Origin: Teredinibacter turnerae T7901
GTDB lineage: Bacteria; Pseudomonadota; Gammaproteobacteria; Pseudomonadales; Cellvibrionaceae
Direction: 5' to 3'
Assembly: GCF_000023025.1 (NCBI RefSeq)
Contig: NC_012997.1
Location: 2,973,125 to 3,037,124 of the forward strand
Length of the DNA stretch: 64,000 nt
Below are positions 28,301-37,470 of this stretch, piece after piece (position 1 is the stretch's first letter; each line of letters opens with the position of its first letter). The translations under genes and the position numbers were made by a program. The notes beneath the pieces were generated by a model that saw only the letters and a program-made list of their open reading frames with translations, ran no database searches and was not told the origin of the DNA.

Positions 28301-28742
28301 TCTACGCAGCGCTTTGGCAGCCGAGGATTATGTGATTCGATGGGGGGGAGAAGAATTTGTGCTGGTTATCCGCCACCAGGCGCGCAGTCGTGCAGAAGCG
28401 ATCGCTGATCGCCTGCTGTTCACCACGCAAAACCATACATTTAAGCTGGCGGACGGCTGCGACGCTAAAAAAACCTGCTCTATAGGAATCGCCTCCTACC
28501 CCTTTGCCCCGCACCAGCCCGGCCTATTTGATTGGGAGCAGATTATAAGTCTTGCGGACCAGGCGCTTTACGCAGCAAAGGCATCCGGCAAAAACTGCTG
28601 GGTACGCCTGCAGGCCAATGATCGTGGAGGCCAGAGTGCGCTGGAGGACGTCAGCCCGACAAGGCTTTCGCAAGGCGTAACATCTGGCGCCATCAAGGTC
28701 ACAAGCTCGCGGCCGATGGACGAACTGCAATGGCGCGATTAA
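25338..28742 (+). CDS. Beta-propeller sensor diguanylate cyclase
   Basis: 1134 residues. A signal or anchor segment (about 20-40) precedes a very large periplasmic sensor built from repeats of the two-component-regulator-propeller type: DSKGVIWIGTLGAGIARFN, DSKGNIWIGTFGGGLNRFN and many others (about residues 60-700). A Y_Y_Y domain follows (AYRLKGFEERWNMVG), then one transmembrane helix (about 830-850), a coiled coil and a C-terminal GGDEF domain with GGEEF at 1003-1007. The I-site Arg is replaced: AAED stands where RxxD is expected, so product inhibition is probably absent. In most relatives this sensor drives a histidine kinase; here it drives c-di-GMP synthesis. The ligand is probably a polysaccharide fragment, by analogy. 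Confidence 0.93.
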   Translation: MLLGVEGASHKGGKRISKYAHYILSLLILSVGVVTVTVASAQPRIPPQVKFTPTLQDQLEKLGYINSIHQDADGFLWFAAVKGLARYDGYALRTYEQRVDDPLSISHLWVKHLLRDSRGDLWAVTHTGLCRYLRTNDGFQCFPGRGQSDAVPNLYFYYLFEDSRQQMWASTSLGIRLFNPSNGALSLAPEPLNSTLTAVGNANTNSVNTVAEAPNGDLWFGLEGNGLIRYSPPTHSLIHYHLNDGHSNLQSNQIRSILADSKGVIWIGTLGAGIARFNEQSGEFERFVHSASEKADTVWDIMEDQNGLFWIGDGTGVHLYNPDTGDFADYSYIEGQTSGPSNFVARDIFMDKSKGIWIGYFPSGVDAVDLQASEFLNFRHIPEQPNSLGDGGVLTTLEAPDKTVWIGCGFGLSHLDRATGNFTKYIYEEDDPHSLSGSTVLDMELDKDHILWVGAWDRGLNRQLPGEDRWERYQYDPQDPKSLYGREPWGITVDHNNDIWIVTEKGISRYNRSTNDFTRVMPNDSLGNPMTTLYSRGITTMSDGRLWIASYNGVYVLNPNTLEFEAHYMNDPEQANSISWNQILTSFQDSKGNIWIGTFGGGLNRFNHADNTFTRFTTEQGLPNSTVSSIVEDTDGNLWVSTFEGLARFDPKTEKFMVFTKRDGLVGNLFNRDSGSLLSDGSLVFGSSRGLTLFDPHMLQPNEHIPPIVLTDLQVFNESQRPGPNSPLQRAIGVTQEISLDHTQSVFSIAYSALDFRSPDENQYAYRLKGFEERWNMVGNRRLATYTNLDPGNYVFEVKGSNNHGIWNPTPARLRIYINPPYWRTPLAYAFYALALSALISWTLWVQRKELARERALVRRMTEIDRMKDEINRDLDRKVAERTEALRTEHQRLIATQEELRSLNKRLEDASLTDQLTGLHNRRFLYNTITNDLIETNEQYDRARAAGLEFRALNDLTFMVLDIDDFKTINDHHGHASGDLMLVQFGNILRSALAAEDYVIRWGGEEFVLVIRHQARSRAEAIADRLLFTTQNHTFKLADGCDAKKTCSIGIASYPFAPHQPGLFDWEQIISLADQALYAAKASGKNCWVRLQANDRGGQSALEDVSPTRLSQGVTSGAIKVTSSRPMDELQWRD

Positions 28743-28853
28743 CAGCAGACATTTTTTCGATTTCTGTGTGATTAATATCCACTTCAGGCGTTGCAGGATA
28801 GCGATAAAGCGCTAATATAGGGCCTTCTCAGACAGCGCCATGGAAATGCAATT

Positions 28854-29636
28854 TTGAGTACCGAGGAACCAAATAAACCGTCTCGCAAAGACCTTCTCAG
28901 CGAGCTGGAGGATATTAAATCCTCGCTCGAACGGGAGGTCTTTGGCGATTTACTGGACGCACCAGACGATGCGCCGGACGTGAGTCCCCCGGCAGAGCCA
29001 GGTGGCGCGCCTCAAACCAGCGATCCTGAGGTGCCAGTATTGACCGAAAGTGTCCTCGACTTGTCCGCCGTCACCCTGGATGAGAGTGAACTGCCCGATG
29101 AGGAACTGTCCGCGCTGTCGAGTACTGATGACGAACTCAAAGGCGACATGGCGGCCCTGCTCGCTGAAGAAAGCAAAAAACACGATGATCCAGATAAAAC
29201 CAAGCCCGGTCGCAGCAAACCCCAAAGTAAAAATGCAGAAACGGCCGGCCAACAATCGCTATTTGAAGAACCTGCCGCCAGTGCACCCCAGCCCGCAAAG
29301 CGCCCTACCAAACCCGTCAACCGCAAACCTCAACCAACACAAGCTGTAGTGAACGAACAAAAAACCGAAAACCCCTTCTTGCCCGCCCATATTCGCGAAA
29401 GGCTAAACCGCAACCACGAGCAATCCGTCATTCAGGACCTGGTACAGGTCGGCGATGCACTGGCGCGGCCAGATGCGCGCCCGCCCAAACCACTGATGGC
29501 GAATAACCTCTCAGACGACGAAAACCTGTTAATCGATGCAGTGGTTGCCAAATACCTGCCGGAGATAGAGCGGGAATTGCGGCGTCGACTTGCCGAGCAA
29601 CTGGCTAAAGATCCCAAAGATCCCGTAACCCCCTGA
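28854..29636 (+). CDS. Acidic, low-complexity protein with conserved C-terminus, unknown
   Basis: 260 residues from a TTG start at 28854; the nearby ATGs are out of frame, and GGAA lies 8 bp upstream. The N-terminal helix (SRKDLLSELEDIKSSLEREV) is followed by a long acidic, Pro/Ser-rich disordered region. The C-terminus is structured: ENPFLPAHIRERLNRN, then a helix pair ending EIERELRRRLAEQL. Its place directly before valS is where many Pseudomonas relatives carry an uncharacterised DNA-polymerase-III-associated reading frame. I could not assign a function. Confidence 0.75.
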   Translation: MSTEEPNKPSRKDLLSELEDIKSSLEREVFGDLLDAPDDAPDVSPPAEPGGAPQTSDPEVPVLTESVLDLSAVTLDESELPDEELSALSSTDDELKGDMAALLAEESKKHDDPDKTKPGRSKPQSKNAETAGQQSLFEEPAASAPQPAKRPTKPVNRKPQPTQAVVNEQKTENPFLPAHIRERLNRNHEQSVIQDLVQVGDALARPDARPPKPLMANNLSDDENLLIDAVVAKYLPEIERELRRRLAEQLAKDPKDPVTP

Positions 29637-29727
29637 TCTACACTGCATTTTACGAGCCCCCACGGTATAATCGCCCGTTCGATTACGCACCCATTCACCT
29701 TAAATAAGCGGTTTATAAGCTCTAGCT

Positions 29728-32496
29728 ATGGATAAAACGTATCAGCCTTCGGCAATTGAGAAACAGTGGTATGAAACCTGGGAATCCAAGGGGTATTTCG
29801 CTCCCAGCGGCGAAGGTGAGCCCTATTGCATTATGATTCCACCGCCGAACGTCACTGGCAGCCTACATATGGGCCATGGCTTTCAAGAAAGTATTATGGA
29901 TGCGCTCATCCGCTACCACCGCATGAAGGGGTGTAACACCCTGTGGCAGGTGGGCACTGACCACGCAGGCATTGCCACTCAGATGGTGGTTGAGCGCCTG
30001 TTGGACGCGGAAAATATTACCCGTCACGATTTAGGTCGCGACAAGTTCATTGAAAAGGTGTGGGAGTGGAAAGAGCATTCTGGAGGTACCATCACCCGCC
30101 AGCTGCGCCGTCTGGGTGCTTCGCCGGATTGGAGCCGCGAACGTTTCACCATGGACGAAGGGTTTTACCAAGCTGTCCAGGAAGTATTTATTCGTCTGTA
30201 CGACGATAAACTCATTTACCGGGGCAAACGCCTGGTGAACTGGGACCCGAAACTGCACACTGCCATCTCCGACCTCGAAGTGGTAAGCAAAGAACAAAAA
30301 GGCCATCTATGGCATTTTCGCTACCCCTTGAGCGATGGCAGCGGCCACCTGGTTGTTGCGACTACACGCCCGGAAACCATGCTCGGCGATACCGCCGTTG
30401 CGGTGCATCCAGAGGATGAGCGCTACAAAGACTTGGTGGGGAAAACCATCACCCTCCCGCTGACTGATCGCAAAATCCCCATTATTGCCGACGACTATGT
30501 GGACATGGAATTCGGTACCGGCTGCGTGAAAATCACGCCAGCGCACGATTTCAACGACTATGAGATGGGGCAACGGCACAATCTCGAAATGATTAACATC
30601 TTCAACGATGATGCGCAGATTAATGCCGCTGCACCCGAAAAATACCGCGGCCTCGACCGCTTTGTTGCGCGCAAACAAATCGTCGCCGACCTGGACGCAC
30701 TTGGGCTGCTCGAGAAAATCGATGACCACAACTTAAAAGTCCCCTACGGCGACCGCTCTAACGTGGTGATCGAACCCTACCTAACTAACCAATGGTACGT
30801 GCGCACTCAGCCACTTGCAGAAAAAGCCATCGCCGCAGTCGAAGATGGCGATATCGCGTTTGTACCCAAACAATACGAAAACATGTACTTCAGCTGGATG
30901 CGCGATATCCAGGACTGGTGTATCTCACGGCAGTTGTGGTGGGGCCACCGTATCCCGGCTTGGTACGACGACGCTGGCCAGGTCTATGTCGGCCGCGACG
31001 AAGCCGATGTGCGCAAAAAATACAACCTGGGCGATTCCCTCGCACTCAAACAAGATGACGATGTGCTGGACACCTGGTTCAGCTCCGGTCTCTGGACCTT
31101 TGGCACCCTGGGTTGGCCGGAAGAAACAGACTTCCTTAAAACCTTCCACCCTTCCTCTGTGCTCGTGACCGGATTCGATATCATTTTCTTCTGGGTCGCC
31201 CGCATGATTATGCTAACCCTTTACTTCAAGAAGGAAATCCCATTCCACACGGTCTATGTACACGGCTTGGTGCGTGACAGCCAGGGCCAGAAAATGAGTA
31301 AATCGAAGGGCAATGTGCTGGACCCCATTGACCTCATCGACGGTATCGACCTGGAAAGTCTGGTGAAGAAACGCACCACCGGTTTGATGAATCCGAAAGA
31401 CGCGGCGAAAATCGAGAAAAACACCCGCAAGGAATTTCCAGACGGGCTCGCCTCATACGGCACTGATGCGCTTCGCTACACCTATTATTCGTTGGCGAGC
31501 ACCGGTCGCGACATTAATTTCGATGTTGGCCGTATCGAGGGTTTCCGCAACTTCTGTAACAAGATCTGGCAGGCCTCCAACTATGTGCTGATGAATACCG
31601 AAGGCCAGGACTGCGCGCAGGATGACAGCACAGAGTACGAATTAACCCTGGCGGACCGCTGGATTGTTTCGCGCCTGCAACAGGCGGAAAAAGCGGTGAT
31701 TGAAGGTATGGACACCTACCGTCTGGATCTGGCGTCACAAGCGCTCTACGACTTTTTCTGGAAAGACTATTGCGACTGGTACCTGGAGCTTACCAAGCCC
31801 GTGCTTACCGGCGACTTCGCCAGCGAACAGGTACGCATAGGCACCCGCCGCACACTGATCCGTGTACTGGAAACAACCTTGCGGCTTGCGCACCCCTTCA
31901 TGCCGTTTATCACCGAGGAAATCTGGCAAAAGATAAAACCACTCGCAGGCGTAGAAGGCGAAACCTTGATGTTACAACGCTACCCCGCCCCTGCGGAGGA
32001 GCGCATTGATGCTGCGGCGATCAGCGATATTGAGTGGGTGAAATCCGTTATCGAAGCCGTGCGCAATATTCGTGGTGAAATGAATATTCCCCGCGCGACC
32101 AAGCTTCCGGTATTTGTGCGAGACCTGACCTCGGAAGATGAGCGCTGCCTGAACGACAACGCGCAGTTTTTAACCCGTCTGGCCAACTTGGAATCCATCA
32201 CCCGATTGGCAGCGCAGGACAAGGCTCCGCTCAGCGCGACGGCACTTGCCGGTAGTATGGAAATTCGTGTCCCCATGGCAGGTTTGATTGACAAAGACGC
32301 GGAGCTGGCACGGCTGCATAAAGAAAGCGATAAACTTGTTAAAGAAAAAAGCCGGCTTGCAGGGAAGCTGGAAAATCCCAAGTTTGTCGACAAAGCACCG
32401 GCCGATGTGGTTGCCAAAGAGCGTGAAAAGTTAAACGAAGTGGAAGCAGCTCTCGCGAAACTCAGCGAACAACAGGCCGAAATCGCGAAGCTTTAA
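29728..32496 (+). CDS. valS: Valyl-tRNA synthetase
   Basis: 922 residues, class I. The HIGH motif appears as HMGH (47-50 in [14 protein letters not shown]) and KMSKS lies at 522-526. The editing (CP1) domain has [17 protein letters not shown], and a C-terminal coiled coil (about 860-922) matches the family tRNA-binding arm. It charges tRNA-Val and hydrolyses mischarged threonyl product. The gene has a terminator immediately downstream. Its ATG lacks a strong Shine-Dalgarno site (AAGCTCTAGCT). Confidence 0.98.
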   Translation: MDKTYQPSAIEKQWYETWESKGYFAPSGEGEPYCIMIPPPNVTGSLHMGHGFQESIMDALIRYHRMKGCNTLWQVGTDHAGIATQMVVERLLDAENITRHDLGRDKFIEKVWEWKEHSGGTITRQLRRLGASPDWSRERFTMDEGFYQAVQEVFIRLYDDKLIYRGKRLVNWDPKLHTAISDLEVVSKEQKGHLWHFRYPLSDGSGHLVVATTRPETMLGDTAVAVHPEDERYKDLVGKTITLPLTDRKIPIIADDYVDMEFGTGCVKITPAHDFNDYEMGQRHNLEMINIFNDDAQINAAAPEKYRGLDRFVARKQIVADLDALGLLEKIDDHNLKVPYGDRSNVVIEPYLTNQWYVRTQPLAEKAIAAVEDGDIAFVPKQYENMYFSWMRDIQDWCISRQLWWGHRIPAWYDDAGQVYVGRDEADVRKKYNLGDSLALKQDDDVLDTWFSSGLWTFGTLGWPEETDFLKTFHPSSVLVTGFDIIFFWVARMIMLTLYFKKEIPFHTVYVHGLVRDSQGQKMSKSKGNVLDPIDLIDGIDLESLVKKRTTGLMNPKDAAKIEKNTRKEFPDGLASYGTDALRYTYYSLASTGRDINFDVGRIEGFRNFCNKIWQASNYVLMNTEGQDCAQDDSTEYELTLADRWIVSRLQQAEKAVIEGMDTYRLDLASQALYDFFWKDYCDWYLELTKPVLTGDFASEQVRIGTRRTLIRVLETTLRLAHPFMPFITEEIWQKIKPLAGVEGETLMLQRYPAPAEERIDAAAISDIEWVKSVIEAVRNIRGEMNIPRATKLPVFVRDLTSEDERCLNDNAQFLTRLANLESITRLAAQDKAPLSATALAGSMEIRVPMAGLIDKDAELARLHKESDKLVKEKSRLAGKLENPKFVDKAPADVVAKEREKLNEVEAALAKLSEQQAEIAKL

Positions 32497-32527
32497 CACG
32501 GCTAGATTGCCGCATGACTAACAGTAA

Positions 32528-32553
32528 AACGCCGCAAATCGCGGCGTTTTTTG
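32528..32553 (+). terminator. Rho-independent terminator of valS
   Basis: AACGCCGC and GCGGCGTT form an 8-bp stem with a 5-nt loop followed by TTTTTG, 32 bp after the valS stop. Confidence 0.92.
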
Positions 32554-32894
32554 TTTTACACACCGGCGGCTCTTGTTATCTAACCCGTTAACTACATCAA
32601 TATCACTGGGATTGCGTCAAACGTCGGGCTGCAAATCGCACAAACTGCGCTTTTTTTGACCCATTTAAGTACTCATTTGTAAAGCAATGACAAATTAGCG
32701 CGAACCAGCCCACAAAAGCGTAGACGAGCAGAAGCCAGACGCCTACAATATTGGATATAGTCTGTATGACTATTTGATAGAGTTGTTATTCGCATTGGAC
32801 ATCCGTTGCGCAACGCAAACCCATTTGTAGTATTGAGTTTCTTGTCTCACGACATTGTCTCAAGTAATCACTTATTTTTTGTTAGGTGAATAAA

Positions 32895-33002
32895 AGGTTC
32901 GATGAGTGCGAACCTGGGTTACCGGTACTCTGCACAGTCCGGAGTTTGCCAACTATGTGTCACAGTCAACGGGCGGTTGGGATTTCCAATCGCCCTTTTT
33001 TT
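32895..33002 (+). ncRNA. Candidate small RNA
   Basis: This intergenic unit has no valid gene yet ends in a strong terminator. It begins with a perfect hairpin (AGGTTCG, 7-nt loop, CGAACCT; 32895-32915), runs about 55 nt without stable structure, and ends in the terminator at 32971-33002. A direct repeat TTGTCTCA occurs twice upstream (32842-32849, 32855-32862), where a -35 could lie. valS has its own terminator, so this is not the valS 3' end. Length about 108 nt. The 5' end is a guess. Confidence 0.4.
32971..33002 (+). terminator. Strong orphan rho-independent terminator
   Basis: GGGCGGTTGG and CCAATCGCCC pair over 10 bp (one G-T) with loop GATTT, followed by seven T. It lies 59 bp before the SDR start and has no coding gene upstream within 475 bp. 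Confidence 0.88.
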
Positions 33003-33060
33003 ATTTACACGCCCTTGCCAGGGAATGCGGTAGCATTACGCCTTTTTCGGGAGGCCACCC

Positions 33061-33822
33061 ATGTCAAATACCGTCCTTATTACCGGCGCGTCATCCGGAT
33101 TTGGCGAAGCTTGTGCAAGACTCTACGCTAGCAAGGGCCACCCTCTTGTGTTACTCGCGCGACGAGGCGACCGACTACAGCAGCTCTCCGATGAATTGAG
33201 CCCATTGGTAAACGTCCACATTCTAGTTGCGGATGTAACCAAAACTGAGGCGCTGTTAGAGGCGCTGCAATCCATTCCCGATGCGTTTTTGCCGGTAAAT
33301 ATTCTGATCAATAATGCAGGCTTGGCACTGGGGCTCGACAAAGCACAGGATGCCGAGTGGCAGGATTGGCAGATTATGGTCGACACAAATATCACGGGCC
33401 TGCTTGCGATCACACACCACCTGCTGCCCGCGATGGTGGCCAGTAACAGCGGCCATGTGATCAATATTGCCTCGACTGCTGCCAGCTGGCCCTACCCCGG
33501 TGGTAACACCTATGGGGCATCAAAAGCCTTCGTCCAACAATTTTCCCGCGGTCTCCGTGCCGATCTGCTGGGTACCCGCGTACGCGTTTCGACGCTGAGC
33601 CCCGGGATGGCGGAAACCGATTTTTCCAAAGTGCGATTTCACGGTGACGAAAGTAAAGCGGCAGCGGTGTACGCCAACGCCAAAGCGCTTTCTGCAGAGG
33701 ATATCGCAGATATTGTGTACTGGATTACCAGTGTGCCGCCTCACGTCAACGTGAACGAGCTGGAAGTGATGCCGGTAGACCAGGCCTGGGGACCACTGGC
33801 CGTGCACCGGCACTCGAGTTAA
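33061..33822 (+). CDS. Short-chain dehydrogenase/reductase, YdfG-like
   Basis: 253 residues with GGGAGG before the ATG. Classic SDR features: the cofactor loop TGASSGFGEA (about 8-17), NNAG (about 88), and the catalytic Ser ... YGASK pair (Tyr and Lys at about 153-157). The C-terminus PPHVNVNELEVMPVDQAWGP is typical of the YdfG group, NADP-dependent 3-hydroxy acid dehydrogenases acting on serine, allo-threonine and malonic semialdehyde. Exact substrate is not certain. It converges on the menaquinone operon. Confidence 0.88.
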   Translation: MSNTVLITGASSGFGEACARLYASKGHPLVLLARRGDRLQQLSDELSPLVNVHILVADVTKTEALLEALQSIPDAFLPVNILINNAGLALGLDKAQDAEWQDWQIMVDTNITGLLAITHHLLPAMVASNSGHVINIASTAASWPYPGGNTYGASKAFVQQFSRGLRADLLGTRVRVSTLSPGMAETDFSKVRFHGDESKAAAVYANAKALSAEDIADIVYWITSVPPHVNVNELEVMPVDQAWGPLAVHRHSS

Positions 33823-33840
33823 GCATTAGCCGGTTCGCGC

Positions 33841-34263
33841 TCAAGGCTGCGGACGAATCGCCGCAGTCAGCCGCGAAATGCAGATTAGCTCGTCATTATC
33901 GTCAGTAATACGAATGTCCCATACCTGCATGCTCGAGCCAATCCGCAGTGGGCTTGCGACTCCCGTAACGGTTCCAGAGCGCACCGACCGCAGATGGTTC
34001 GCGTTTATCTCGGCACCAAAGCTCACCATGCCCTCCTCTGCCGCTAAATGCGCGGCAATGCTCCCCAGCGTTTCCGCGAGAACAACCGACGCGCCACCGT
34101 GCAGGTACCCTAAAGGCTGGCGCGTATGATCTGCGACCGGCATGGTCGCTGAAATCGTACTGTCGCCAATGGCAGTAACCTCTATGCCCAGATGGCTCAC
34201 CAAAGTATTAGCGCCAAATTTATTAATCTGTTCCAGGGTGGCGGGTTTTTTCCAAATACTCAT
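33841..34263 (-). CDS. menI: Hotdog thioesterase, DHNA-CoA hydrolase
   Basis: 140 residues from the ATG at 34263, which overlaps the menE stop (ATGA); a longer frame upstream lies inside menE. The hotdog-fold PaaI-type thioesterase blocks are PLGYLHGGASVVLAETLGS (with the catalytic acid in the long helix) and GAEINANHLRSVRSG. As the last gene of a menaquinone operon it most likely hydrolyses 1,4-dihydroxy-2-naphthoyl-CoA to the free acid. Position in the operon supports the specific assignment over a general phenylacetyl-CoA thioesterase. Confidence 0.85.
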   Translation of the reverse strand: MSIWKKPATLEQINKFGANTLVSHLGIEVTAIGDSTISATMPVADHTRQPLGYLHGGASVVLAETLGSIAAHLAAEEGMVSFGAEINANHLRSVRSGTVTGVASPLRIGSSMQVWDIRITDDNDELICISRLTAAIRPQP

Positions 34264-35648
34264 AAGTTTGTGTCCAAGGATCGTGCATGGATTTTTAGCG
34301 CATCGCGCTGGATTTTTAAGCCGCGCTGGGTCGGCAACCGCGCGAAACATCGCGGCACCAGATAACCGGGCAATACTTGCTTGAGCCTCGCTACCCAATC
34401 ACGCTGAAGAGCCTGGGTGAGTTCCCCCTCGGCCAGATCGACAAACGCTAGTGGCACTTCCCCAAACTCCCGGTGGGGAACAGGCACCACAACGGCGATA
34501 CTAACCGAAGGCAGGCTAACCAGATGGCGTTCAATTTCTTCCGGCTGAATATTCTTGCCGCCACTAATAAACTGGTTATCGAGACGCCCCAGAATGCGTA
34601 TGCACCCTCCACGCCACACCCCCAGATCCCGCGTGTGGAACCAGCCTTCGGAGTCTCGCGCAGAATCAAGTTTACCGGCGCGCCAATATCCCGCAAAAAG
34701 GGTCTCGCCACGCACGCGAATTTCGCCATTCTCCGCCAACTGTACTTCTGTCGCCCCGACAATCTGCCCCACGCCCTGGTCATCCTGGGTTACGAGCTGG
34801 GATGCGGTTTCCGATAAACCGTAGGTGACCCGAACCGGTATTCCAACTTGCCTTGCGGCCTGTAGCGTCTCCTCTGCACAGGGGCCACCGCCTAGTAGCA
34901 CATGTCGCAAGTGCGGCAACATTGGCGCACGTAAACCTGGCGGGATGCCTCGCGAATCGCCGGTGTCTGTGCCAGCCAGAACGTTCAAGAGGCGCTGTAA
35001 CTGGGTAGCCACCATCGAGCAGTGGGTTATCTTGTGGTTATTCAAGGTTTCCGGGGCTTCAACTCGACCTTGCATAACCAAGGATGAGCCGGTATGCAGC
35101 GCGCGTAGCACCTGAGCGAAACCACCAATATGGTAAAGCGGTAAACTCAACAGAGTGCGCGAGTGCGGGGTCATCGCCGCCATGGCCGCGCTTGCGCGGA
35201 CATTTGCCATTAAACTTTGAAATCGATGCGCTACCAGCTTGGGCTCGCCACTTGACCCTGAGGTCATGATGCCCAGAACAAGCCTGTCGCCCTGCGCCAT
35301 ACTACCTGCCACCGATGCTTTCGCCGCGCCATTCCCCATGTCTGGGCCCGGCAGCGGGTGCACGTCAAATGTCTCACAGATTTCGGTGAGCCGCGCTGAT
35401 GGCAATGCAGCATCGATTGGAACACACATTTTGCCGCTGGCGAGCACGGTAAACATATCAACCAAGCCTTCGATGGTGCGCGTCGCGGTGACCGCTAATG
35501 CAACGGCATCGACACTTAGCACATCTGGCAGCCGTTCAGTGACGCGACAATAAAATTCGTCGTAACTGCACCGACCTTCGTCAGTTTGCAAAAACCTATG
35601 GTTCGGCGAGCGATGTGCTGTTCCCGCCAGTAACTCCAGCGGCGTCAC
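34260..35648 (-). CDS. menE: o-Succinylbenzoate-CoA ligase
   Basis: 462 residues of the AMP-forming ligase family. The phosphate loop is MTSGSSGEPKLVAHR, the adenine-binding motif is VTYGLSETAS, and the hinge region is LGRLDNQFISGGKNIQPEEIE. It activates o-succinylbenzoate with ATP and CoA for MenB. The start overlaps the menC stop by 4 bp. Shorter than acyl-CoA synthetases but normal for MenE. Confidence 0.93.
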   Translation of the reverse strand: MTPLELLAGTAHRSPNHRFLQTDEGRCSYDEFYCRVTERLPDVLSVDAVALAVTATRTIEGLVDMFTVLASGKMCVPIDAALPSARLTEICETFDVHPLPGPDMGNGAAKASVAGSMAQGDRLVLGIMTSGSSGEPKLVAHRFQSLMANVRASAAMAAMTPHSRTLLSLPLYHIGGFAQVLRALHTGSSLVMQGRVEAPETLNNHKITHCSMVATQLQRLLNVLAGTDTGDSRGIPPGLRAPMLPHLRHVLLGGGPCAEETLQAARQVGIPVRVTYGLSETASQLVTQDDQGVGQIVGATEVQLAENGEIRVRGETLFAGYWRAGKLDSARDSEGWFHTRDLGVWRGGCIRILGRLDNQFISGGKNIQPEEIERHLVSLPSVSIAVVVPVPHREFGEVPLAFVDLAEGELTQALQRDWVARLKQVLPGYLVPRCFARLPTQRGLKIQRDALKIHARSLDTNL

Positions 35649-36616
35649 AACAGCCGCCCGTCATAAACCAACGCATCCAGTACGGGCTGGGGTTCCTGTA
35701 GGTAGCTGAAGTACTTAAGCGTGTCTATGCCATGCGCTTCTGTGCCACCGTAGATATTCGCCAGAGCATATAAATGCCGTTGCCCGATTGGTGATTCAAA
35801 ACAACTGCTGAAGATTGTTTTCACCCTGTGGCTCTGCGCCCAATCACAGAGGGACACCAGCCGCTGATGACCCAGCAATGTCGGCTTTAATATAAGGGCA
35901 TGCAGCGCATCGGTGCGAACCGGTAATTGCGGATTTTGATGAAGTGTTTCGTCGAGCGCGTAAGGGATTGTGCTAAATTCCGCCCATTGCTGGTAGTGCT
36001 CCGGCACCACCAGCGGATCTTCCAGCCATTCGATCCGCTCAACGTCGACTTTGCAGCAAAGCCGGTGAATATCTTTGGCATTCCAGCGCTGATTGGCGTC
36101 GAGCCGCAACTTACCGGTGAAATCCGGCAACTCGCAAATCTGGCTGATTCGCGCGATATCTTCATCCAGAGTGAGACCGCCGACTTTAACCTTAATCACC
36201 GGGCTATTTACCAGCCGGGCCAAAGTAGCGCCAGTCAAGTCGCCAGCGGTTAACAGGGGACAAACCGCCGGCACGTTAAAATTCGCATGGCGACACTCGA
36301 ACACCGCCGCTGCCAGGGTACTACTCACGGATGGCAGCAAATCCCCCTGGCACTGGGCCAGTTTATTTTCGAGTAACGCAGGGCTCAGGTACGCCACCCC
36401 ATCAAAAACTGTATCCAACTCGCGTCTGGCACAAGACAGTGTTTCACTGCTATAACCGGGCAGCGGCGAGACTTCGGTCCAAAATGAGTGGGTACCTCTG
36501 CGCCATTCCAGCAGCAGCACTTCCCGATCCTGTAAACGACAGGAGGATAAAATCAGAGGCTTCGCGAACGGCAGGGAGTAGCGGTACACAGTCACCGCAT
36601 CAAAAGCTTGCTCCAC
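35645..36616 (-). CDS. menC: o-Succinylbenzoate synthase
   Basis: 323 residues of the enolase superfamily. The catalytic Lys motif VIKVKVG and the metal ligand segments LRLDANQRW, WLEDPL and DETLHQNP are present, and LILKPTLLGH provides the second Lys. It dehydrates SHCHC to o-succinylbenzoate. The gene overlaps both neighbours by 1-4 bp. Confidence 0.93.
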   Translation of the reverse strand: MEQAFDAVTVYRYSLPFAKPLILSSCRLQDREVLLLEWRRGTHSFWTEVSPLPGYSSETLSCARRELDTVFDGVAYLSPALLENKLAQCQGDLLPSVSSTLAAAVFECRHANFNVPAVCPLLTAGDLTGATLARLVNSPVIKVKVGGLTLDEDIARISQICELPDFTGKLRLDANQRWNAKDIHRLCCKVDVERIEWLEDPLVVPEHYQQWAEFSTIPYALDETLHQNPQLPVRTDALHALILKPTLLGHQRLVSLCDWAQSHRVKTIFSSCFESPIGQRHLYALANIYGGTEAHGIDTLKYFSYLQEPQPVLDALVYDGRLL

Positions 36617-37464
36617 TAAGGCTGCCTTTTAAACCTGGAGAAGTCCGGTTGGCGCTTTTCGAGGTAAGCGTTGCGCCCCTCCTGCCCTTCCTCAGTCATG
36701 TAGAAAAGCATTGTTGCGTTGCCAGCCAGCTCCTGAATACCTGCTTGCCCATCGAGACCCGCGTTGAAAGCCGACTTAAGCACACGCAGCGCAATTGGCG
36801 ATTGCACCAACATTTCCCTGGCCCACTGCACCGTTTCTTTTTCCAGCTCGGCTAAGGGCACAACAGTATTAACCAGGCCCATATTCAACGCTTGTACTGC
36901 ATCGTATTGCCGACACATAAACCAGATCTCTTTGGCTTTTTTAGGGCCAATAAGGCTTGCCATGTAACTGGCACCAAAGCCGCCGTCGAACGAACCCACT
37001 TTCGGGCCCGTCTGGCCAAAACGGGCATTTTCCGCAGCGATGGTAATGTCACACACCAAGTGCAGCACATGGCCGCCACCGATGGCATAACCCGCAACCA
37101 TTGCAATCACAGGCTTCGGGATTGAACGAATCTCTTTCTGCAAATCGAGCACATTCAAATGATGCGTACCGGTATCGTCCTGATAGCCAGAATCTCCCCG
37201 TACCCGCTGATCACCGCCGGAGCAGAACGCCAGGTCACCCTGCCCCGTTAGGATTACTACGCCAACCTGCTCATCGAAGCGCGCATCGCTCAGTGCTGCG
37301 CGAATTTCGCTGATGGTTTGCGGCCGAAAAGCGTTGCGAACCTCGGGTCGATTCAACGTGATCTTGGCAATACCCTCTGCTTTTTCATAGCGGATATCGC
37401 TGTACTCTTGCACGCACTGCCAGTCCAGCGCAGGAATAATTGTGCTCTTGGCTGCATCACTCAT
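36616..37464 (-). CDS. menB: 1,4-Dihydroxy-2-naphthoyl-CoA synthase
   Basis: 282 residues of the crotonase fold. The oxyanion-hole segment [15 protein letters not shown] and the [18 protein letters not shown] helix match MenB, with the conserved [17 protein letters not shown] block. It closes the second ring of the naphthoquinone using o-succinylbenzoyl-CoA. It starts 6 bp after the menH stop. Confidence 0.95.
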   Translation of the reverse strand: MSDAAKSTIIPALDWQCVQEYSDIRYEKAEGIAKITLNRPEVRNAFRPQTISEIRAALSDARFDEQVGVVILTGQGDLAFCSGGDQRVRGDSGYQDDTGTHHLNVLDLQKEIRSIPKPVIAMVAGYAIGGGHVLHLVCDITIAAENARFGQTGPKVGSFDGGFGASYMASLIGPKKAKEIWFMCRQYDAVQALNMGLVNTVVPLAELEKETVQWAREMLVQSPIALRVLKSAFNAGLDGQAGIQELAGNATMLFYMTEEGQEGRNAYLEKRQPDFSRFKRQP

Positions 37465-37470
37465 TGAATA

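Noticed and set aside
32886-33199. Two overlapping plus-strand open frames before the SDR gene
   Set aside because: They run through the strong terminator at 32971-33002 and overlap the SDR start out of frame.
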